A DNA stretch of 6,925 bases from Rhodoferax sp. UBA4127. GTDB lineage: Bacteria > Pseudomonadota > Gammaproteobacteria > Burkholderiales > Burkholderiaceae_C. The position numbers and the translations under genes were made by a program. Location: positions 8,795 through 15,719 of the forward strand of contig DFWT01000179.1 in the NCBI GenBank assembly GCA_002381045.1. Direction: 5' to 3'. Under the pieces are notes generated by a model. The model saw only the letters and a program-made list of their open reading frames with translations, did no database searches and was not told where the DNA came from. Of the stretch, positions 5,182 through 6,925 are shown piece by piece. Every line of letters begins with the position of its first letter. Position 1 is the stretch's first letter.

Positions 5182-6914
5182 AGCGCGCCCTGATTCTGGT
5201 TATTGAAGGGGTCACCGGTATGGTGCTCCTGGCCTTGGCACTAACGGCGGCTGTGTGGCATTGGAGCGGCACCGACAGCTCGCTGGCCACTGTGTTGCAA
5301 CGCCTCCAGAGCTACCTGCCCGCGGGGCAAACGCTGGAGGCCAAAGATGTGTCGGGCTCAGTGCGCGCCGGTGGCCACATTGGCAGCTTGCGCTGGACCC
5401 ATGGCGAACTGAGCGTGCAGGCCGATCAGATTGCCATCGGCTGGTCTCTCGAGCCCCTGCTGAAGCGTCAGTTGCGGTTGGGCCATCTCACCGTCGACAC
5501 TTTAACGATCGACGACAAGAGAGCGGCGTCAGACTCACAATCTCTTGCCCCACCCACCGACCTGAGCCTGCCCATCACTGTCGATGTGCCTTTTGTGTTT
5601 CACACGGTTCGGCTGACCGGCACCACCGGCTTTGAAGCCAAGGAAGTCAGCGGTCACTATATTTTCGATAGCTATTCACACATATTGAATAAGGGCCAGG
5701 GCACGCTTTCTTACGGAACATATCAATTCGACGGCTCGGTACAAGCGCAAGCACCAATGGCACTCAAGCTTCAAGTGGATGGGGCCATCCAGACCACCCT
5801 ACCGTCCAGCGAGCAACCGCTGACCGTTCAAGCCCATGCCAGCCTGGCAGGCGAGTTGGCCAACCCAGACGCCAAGCTCATGGTGCAGGCCAGCTTGCAG
5901 CCCGAGCTGGCCGCCGTCAGAGGAAATAAAGGCAAGGCCACGGGTGCCATGCAGGCGCAAGTGTTGGCTCAGGTGCAGCCTTGGCAGCCCCAGCCACTTG
6001 TGAACGCCAACGCCCAATGGCAGGCACTCAATTTGGCGGCGCTGTGGCCGCTGGCCCCGCAGACTGAACTGACTGGCAGCGCCAGCGTGGTACCCGATGG
6101 GGCTAACTGGCGCGGCCAGATCAACGCCAGCAACAAGCTGCCCGCCCCCTGGGACCAGAGCGGCCTGCCAATCAGCGCCATCAAGGCCGACTTTCAGCAT
6201 GCGCAAGGCCAGTGGTTCATCACCGCGCTGGAAGCCCAAAGCGCGGGAGGTCGCCTGACAGGCCAAGGCAATTTCAATCAAGGCCAATGGCAAGCCAGCG
6301 CCAGTGTGACTGATATCAACCCAAGCGCGCTGGACTCCCGGCTTCAGGCGGCCCGCATTCAGGGCAACCTGGTGGCGAAGCAGGCCAACGCAGGCATCAG
6401 CTTCAGCACCGAACTGCGCGGCACCCAAGTCCCCGTGCAACCCCTTTCCGGCGCGCCCACTGGTCACCGTCCCATGGACCTTGGCACGTTGAGTCTGGAT
6501 GCCCAGGGTGTTTGGGTTGCCCCACAACTTAAGCTCAGCGCCTTGCGACTGGAAGCGCTGGATGCACATGTGCAAGGCACCTTGGACTACCAAACCGAGA
6601 CACAGGCCACACGGGCCGATTTAGCGCTGTCGCTGCCTGGCCTGCAAGGCACTTTGAATGGCCACTTGGCCAGCGCCGAAGGCCTGGGCAAGCTGACGCT
6701 CGCGCTGACAGATGCCAGCCAGACCACCCGCTGGCTGCAGCGCTGGCCAATACCAAAAGCCGTGCGTGACGCACTGCCCATCAGTGGCACCGCAAATTTG
6801 AACGCCAACTGGCAAGGTGGCTGGCGAGCGCAAGGCCAACAACTTCGGCAGCTGGATCAAGGACTAAGGCCTGTTCAGGCCCAGCACTGCTCGACCGCCT
6901 GGGGCCGGGTGTAG
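5178..6914 (+). CDS. tamB: TamB N-terminal half; frame closes early near window edge
   Basis: TamB is the inner-membrane-anchored, periplasm-spanning partner of TamA; its long beta-helical groove is thought to carry lipids or substrates to the outer membrane. The start is TTG 5178, overlapping the tamA stop as TTGA; MKR followed by a hydrophobic helix (about 5-27) is the N-terminal anchor. The rest is typical TamB: short amphipathic strands, many Gln/Ala, and repeats of the GxLxG and WQGGW type. The frame stops at 6912-6914 after 578 residues, under half the usual 1,200 or more, and lacks the C-terminal DUF490 region. The last nine residues (HCSTAWGRV) are unlike TamB, while the frame one base back reads ALLDRLGPGVEAQL to the window edge without a stop. 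A one-base loss near 6879-6885, real or a sequencing error, would explain this; otherwise the gene is truncated. Confidence 0.88.
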   Translation: MKRALILVIEGVTGMVLLALALTAAVWHWSGTDSSLATVLQRLQSYLPAGQTLEAKDVSGSVRAGGHIGSLRWTHGELSVQADQIAIGWSLEPLLKRQLRLGHLTVDTLTIDDKRAASDSQSLAPPTDLSLPITVDVPFVFHTVRLTGTTGFEAKEVSGHYIFDSYSHILNKGQGTLSYGTYQFDGSVQAQAPMALKLQVDGAIQTTLPSSEQPLTVQAHASLAGELANPDAKLMVQASLQPELAAVRGNKGKATGAMQAQVLAQVQPWQPQPLVNANAQWQALNLAALWPLAPQTELTGSASVVPDGANWRGQINASNKLPAPWDQSGLPISAIKADFQHAQGQWFITALEAQSAGGRLTGQGNFNQGQWQASASVTDINPSALDSRLQAARIQGNLVAKQANAGISFSTELRGTQVPVQPLSGAPTGHRPMDLGTLSLDAQGVWVAPQLKLSALRLEALDAHVQGTLDYQTETQATRADLALSLPGLQGTLNGHLASAEGLGKLTLALTDASQTTRWLQRWPIPKAVRDALPISGTANLNANWQGGWRAQGQQLRQLDQGLRPVQAQHCSTAWGRV

Positions 6915-6925
6915 AAGCGCAGCTT

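Noticed and set aside
5799..6593. 264-codon open frame on the - strand opposite tamB
   Set aside because: It has shadow-frame composition and no recognisable domain, and tamB explains the region.

Overview
The window looks like chromosomal DNA of a betaproteobacterium, most likely family Comamonadaceae (Rhodoferax/Polaromonas-like). Three things suggest this: GC-rich coding sequence with strong GC3 bias, the character of the TamA/TamB and CoxE-like proteins, and an intergenic stretch (about 1370-1420) resembling a short interspersed repeat I recall from that family. The assignment is by eye; no search was run.

All genes lie on the + strand. Positions 1-575 hold the C-terminal two thirds of a MoxR-type AAA+ ATPase whose Walker A half lies off the left edge. 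Positions 576-741 form a 166-base gap containing an unusually long, well-centred hairpin and a possible 37-codon ORF. A GNAT-family acetyltransferase follows (742-1335). The 174-base gap 1336-1509 holds the family-typical repeat, then a 17-bp palindrome and a strong ribosome binding site. From 1510 to the right edge there are five genes with no intergenic base at all: vapB (antitoxin), vapC (PIN-domain toxin), a CoxE-like VWA-domain protein, tamA (outer-membrane Omp85-family insertase) and the start of tamB (inner-membrane-anchored periplasmic partner). Each junction is a start/stop overlap (GTGA, ATGCTGA, ATGA, TTGA). No stretch above 300 bases lacks a gene.

MoxR ATPases and CoxE-like VWA proteins normally work as a pair (known examples are CoxD/CoxE, NorQ/NorD and RavA/ViaA) that remodels or matures other proteins. 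Here the two partners are separated by about 1.57 kb carrying the acetyltransferase and the vapBC module. vapBC is visibly more AT-rich than its neighbours and appears to have landed exactly at the VWA start codon, so an autoregulated toxin-antitoxin promoter may now head the transcript for the VWA protein and TamA-TamB, the module that assembles outer-membrane proteins.

Points worth following up are the hairpin at 614-689, the toxin-antitoxin genes at the head of the VWA-tamA-tamB overlap chain, the altered metal-site motif of the VWA domain, and an apparent one-base frame break in tamB close to the right edge.
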